The position numbers and the translations under genes are program-made. A stretch of 52,303 nucleotides of DNA from assembly GCA_016926695.1 (NCBI GenBank), contig JAFGOB010000059.1, forward strand, positions 1 to 52,303, in the 5' to 3' direction. Below, in pieces: positions 50,050 to 52,303 of the stretch; within the stretch, counting starts at the first letter, position 1, and every line of letters starts with the position of its first letter. The notes under the pieces are model-generated. The model saw only the letters and a list, made by a program, of their open reading frames with translations. It did no database searches and was not told the DNA's origin. The stretch comes from Dehalococcoidales bacterium. Its GTDB lineage: Bacteria; Chloroflexota; Dehalococcoidia; Dehalococcoidales; UBA3254.

Positions 50050-50489
50050 TGAATCCTTCGAAAACCAGGTTGCTAAAAAGTAATCATGCCTGGTTTAGAT
50101 TCAAATAAAATCACTATTTTGGACAAGAGTGATCTGACCCTGAAGGTCAAGGATATCCAATAGTAATATCTCCGCCTCAACCTAAGACTATTGGGTAGAA
50201 AGATCAAATGTGAAGGTACTATAAATGGAACTTCCCACTATTCTGCAAACTGAATAAGATTCAAATTCTTTTGAAAGCTTATGATGCCTTAACCCCTTTG
50301 CACGATACCTATGTATTGATAGAAGGGTGGAGGAGAGAATATAATAAGGTACACTCGTAAAGTTCTCTAGCATTCCAGTCGCCGCCATCGGAGACTGTGT
50401 TGTTAGTTGAATTTAGCTGGAAGTAAAAAATCAATCTGCCCAAAAAATGCTTGACCTGGGAAGAATAAAATAGAAAGAGGTACATAATA

Positions 50490-51614
50490 ATGAAAAATGA
50501 TGTATATGAAAAAATGGCAGAAATATTCGAGTACCCAGGATCTCAGAATCTAATCAAGTATTTGAAGGTACTCTTTAAGCCAGAGGAGGGAGAACTACTG
50601 CTTGAGTTCCTCGAACCTTCAACCTGTGAACAGGTAGCGAAAAGGCTGAATATAGACGAGAAAACCCTTTCTGAAAAGCTTGCTGATTTTAAACGCAGAA
50701 GGCTGCTGTTCAATAAAAAAGATCAATATCTATTTCATCTGGCAATGCATGGATTTTTTGCCCGCATCGCTAAAGCCAGGAAAGAAGATATACCCGAAGG
50801 ATTCTGGAAAGCCTGGGATGATTTCATGCCTGAAATAGAGCAGAGGTCGATAACACACAGTATAAAAATAGCTAAAAAGGTCCCGGTAAGTGGAATAATG
50901 ACCCGTATTGTCCCGGCCTGGTTAGCCATCGCCTCCAATCCCAGCATTAAGCCGGAGGATATCCTACCTGAAGAAGATATTCACGCGATGCTGCGCATGA
51001 AAGGCAGTCAAGAGGTGATAGCCGTCAGTGATTGCGACTGCCGTGTAAGAGCGCATAAATGCGATAGACCGGTATTAAATTGCTTTGAATTCGGCAAATA
51101 CGCGGAATTTAACCTCACCCAGTCATCCAGCCTGAAAGTGGTATCCATAGAAGAAGCCATAGCAATCTCAGACGAGGCTGAGAGGGGTGGACTTCTAAAG
51201 AGTGGCGGATTAAGCATGAAGAATGGAGGAGTACTTTGCCATTGCTGTGAATGCTGCTGTAATGTGATGGGAGCGGCAATACGCAACGGGGTGGCTCATC
51301 AGCTACGTACTCCCAGCCGCTGGCGCGCCAGAGTAGTAGAAGAGGAGTGCGTTGGCTGCCAGACCTGCGTGGAACGTTGTTTCTTCGATGCAATAGATAT
51401 GAAAAAGGTCCCGGGCTCAAAAAAGATGAAAGCAGTTGTCGATACCGAGCAATGTATGGGATGCGGTCTGTGTGTTATCGGATGCGAGCAGAACGCGCTT
51501 AAATTCGATCTGGTGAAACCGCCTGAGTATCTCTCTATCGACCACCAACAGCAACAAATGTCTCCTTTTGGTGATAAGATGCCTGTCTGGGCGTCCTTCA
51601 CTTCTGCACCCTAA
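50490..51614 (+). CDS. HTH-4Fe-4S ferredoxin fusion protein
   Basis: A 374-residue protein. Residues about 30-85 resemble a winged-helix DNA-binding domain ('FLEPSTCEQVAKRLNIDEK'). A central region carries eight or more further cysteines: C182, C184, C191, C198 and the 250-257 group (CHCCECCC). Two 4Fe-4S motifs follow, 'CVGCQTCVERC' (287-297) and 'CMGCGLCVIGC' (322-332). It could be a redox-sensing regulator or electron carrier. I recall similar proteins in anaerobes including Chloroflexota, but no defined function. ATG follows AAAGAGGTAC by six bases. Confidence 0.78.
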   Translation: MKNDVYEKMAEIFEYPGSQNLIKYLKVLFKPEEGELLLEFLEPSTCEQVAKRLNIDEKTLSEKLADFKRRRLLFNKKDQYLFHLAMHGFFARIAKARKEDIPEGFWKAWDDFMPEIEQRSITHSIKIAKKVPVSGIMTRIVPAWLAIASNPSIKPEDILPEEDIHAMLRMKGSQEVIAVSDCDCRVRAHKCDRPVLNCFEFGKYAEFNLTQSSSLKVVSIEEAIAISDEAERGGLLKSGGLSMKNGGVLCHCCECCCNVMGAAIRNGVAHQLRTPSRWRARVVEEECVGCQTCVERCFFDAIDMKKVPGSKKMKAVVDTEQCMGCGLCVIGCEQNALKFDLVKPPEYLSIDHQQQQMSPFGDKMPVWASFTSAP

Positions 51615-51923
51615 GGGGAAAGGATCAACATTCTGGTGGAGTTCGGGGTTGTGAAAAACCCCGTCTCCCCGTCCAAGTATTTGAAGCTAAACCAGAAAAA
51701 CTGTATAAACAAAAAATGAGGCCAATCCAAGATTCGATCTCATTTTCCTGCCTGGTGGAGACGGGAGAGGGTTGGTCTCCATCGACCCGTACAGTTTTTA
51801 GCCTCGTTAAAGAACGCAGAGCCCTAATTGTGGAGTTCGTTGCTTAAGTCCCAACACTAAATGATCTGCTGGCATCCGCTGCTGTCGGCTATATTTCTCG
51901 ATGTGTACCAAAACAAGCTATTG
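51615..51923. other. 309-base intergenic stretch with a 10-base inverted repeat
   Basis: No gene found. AAAAACTGTA (51696-51705) and TACAGTTTTT (51790-51799) form a perfect inverted repeat around 84 bases. The enclosed sequence has partial symmetry (TGAGGCC and GCCTCG). It may be the border of a small element. Confidence 0.35.
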
Positions 51924-52214
51924 TTATCCAACAAAAAATCTTTTGTTGATCGATGAAGATTTCACTCTAAAACAGATTGTGGTGATATGCTCGGGTTTAA
52001 CCGAATGGATGGCAATGCGGATAAGTGGCGCGTAGAGCAGTTTCAAATCAGATTGTCTTTTGAAAACAATATCGGTGGCACATTCCGCCTGCATAATACT
52101 CCAGCAATAAGTTAAATGATAGGTTTTGATCACCGGACAATACCGCTGTGCGATAATATCCAATACCTGATGAAGGTCTTCCACCCGGATTTTATCGGAG
52201 AGTTCCTGGGCCAT
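51924..52214 (-). CDS. Truncated mobile-element-associated protein
   Basis: A 96-residue frame starting at ATG 52214. 'VEDLHQVLDIIAQRYCPVIK' and 'SIMQAECATDIVFKRQSDLK' resemble the N-terminal part of a longer protein family I remember from insertion-sequence and accessory regions of Dehalococcoidia and Firmicutes, which continues after 'SVKPEHI' with an FLGRK-like segment. Here the frame instead ends in a dissimilar 'CFRVKSSSINKRFFVG', so it is probably cut short or frameshifted. It lies directly next to IS21-type end repeats. Confidence 0.45.
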   Translation of the reverse strand: MAQELSDKIRVEDLHQVLDIIAQRYCPVIKTYHLTYCWSIMQAECATDIVFKRQSDLKLLYAPLIRIAIHSVKPEHITTICFRVKSSSINKRFFVG

Positions 52215-52222
52215 GGTGAATA

Positions 52223-52303
52223 ATCCGGAGTACTTTGAGCCACGGTTCCGGTCATTGAGAACCAGGCTTCCGGCGTTTTGAGAGCCACCATTCCGGATAT
52301 GAG
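52223..52303. mobile_element. Multiple-repeat end of an IS21-family element (cut by the window edge)
   Basis: Four copies of a 22-23-base unit starting (A/T)TCCGG and containing TTGAG.CCA occur at about 52223, 52246, 52268 and 52291. IS21-family elements have such arrays of transposase-binding repeats at their ends, and TTCCGG...TTTTGAGCCAC types are familiar. The transposase genes istA/istB would be expected beyond the right edge of the window. Orientation cannot be decided. Confidence 0.6.

Noticed and set aside
1..52303. tRNA or rRNA genes
   Set aside because: No TPsiC-loop (GGTTCGAATCC-like) or acceptor-stem pairing was found in intergenic regions; the one GTTCGAAC-like stretch near 15210 is inside the toxin gene.

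Overview
The window looks like a chromosomal segment of an anaerobic, corrinoid-dependent Chloroflexota bacterium, most likely near Dehalococcoidia. The main support is a riboswitch-controlled corrinoid salvage and remodelling operon with the content and order I remember from Dehalococcoides relatives. Frequent GTG/TTG starts, Chloroflexota-like surface and sugar genes, and the absence of de novo corrin-ring genes in this window agree with that. The assignment is an inference; there is no rRNA, tRNA or other phylogenetic marker here.

Layout. 1-4350: a pyridoxamine-phosphate-oxidase-fold protein (minus), then a three-gene MacA/MacB-type efflux operon (plus). 4477-4758: a decayed C-terminal piece of a YjdF-family gene. 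4808-13946: a promoter, cobalamin riboswitch and intrinsic terminator, followed by btuF-btuC-btuD-cbiB-cobD-cobT-cobS-cobC-DUF71-cobU. Together these import corrinoids, activate cobinamide, attach the aminopropanol arm and add the lower-ligand nucleotide. 14090-22915: a patchwork of small genes (ClbS/DinB-like protein, RelE-type toxin-antitoxin pair, membrane protein, large SPFH/flotillin-like protein, acetyltransferase, SdrD_B-type surface protein, double universal stress protein, HAD hydrolase). The intergenic spaces here carry two families of short dispersed repeats.

23194-37101 (minus): one long, tightly packed gene train. Read 5' to 3' it is dxs, polyprenyl synthase, fni (type II IPP isomerase), hpnH, hpnG, hpnA and squalene-hopene cyclase. 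It then runs without a break into DUF116, a 2-hydroxyacid dehydrogenase, an FGGY kinase, a class II aldolase, a DUF6379-like protein and a nucleotide-sugar epimerase. Most junctions overlap, so isoprenoid supply, C35 hopanoid synthesis and an unassigned sugar module appear translationally linked. This is the most interesting system in the window.

37494-38929: a HepT-MntA type toxin-antitoxin pair and an ORF6N protein. 39014-45799: a GH13 glycosidase with an in-frame tandem repeat, tldD/tldE, PAC2, HEAT-repeat and GNAT genes. 46010-47958: ferritin-like, carboxymuconolactone-decarboxylase-like and fumarylacetoacetase-like proteins. 48066-52303: a more AT-rich accessory end with an MFS drug exporter, a broken transposase fragment, hairpin clusters, an HTH/ferredoxin fusion and, at the right edge, tandem repeats typical of an IS21-family end beside a truncated mobile-element gene.
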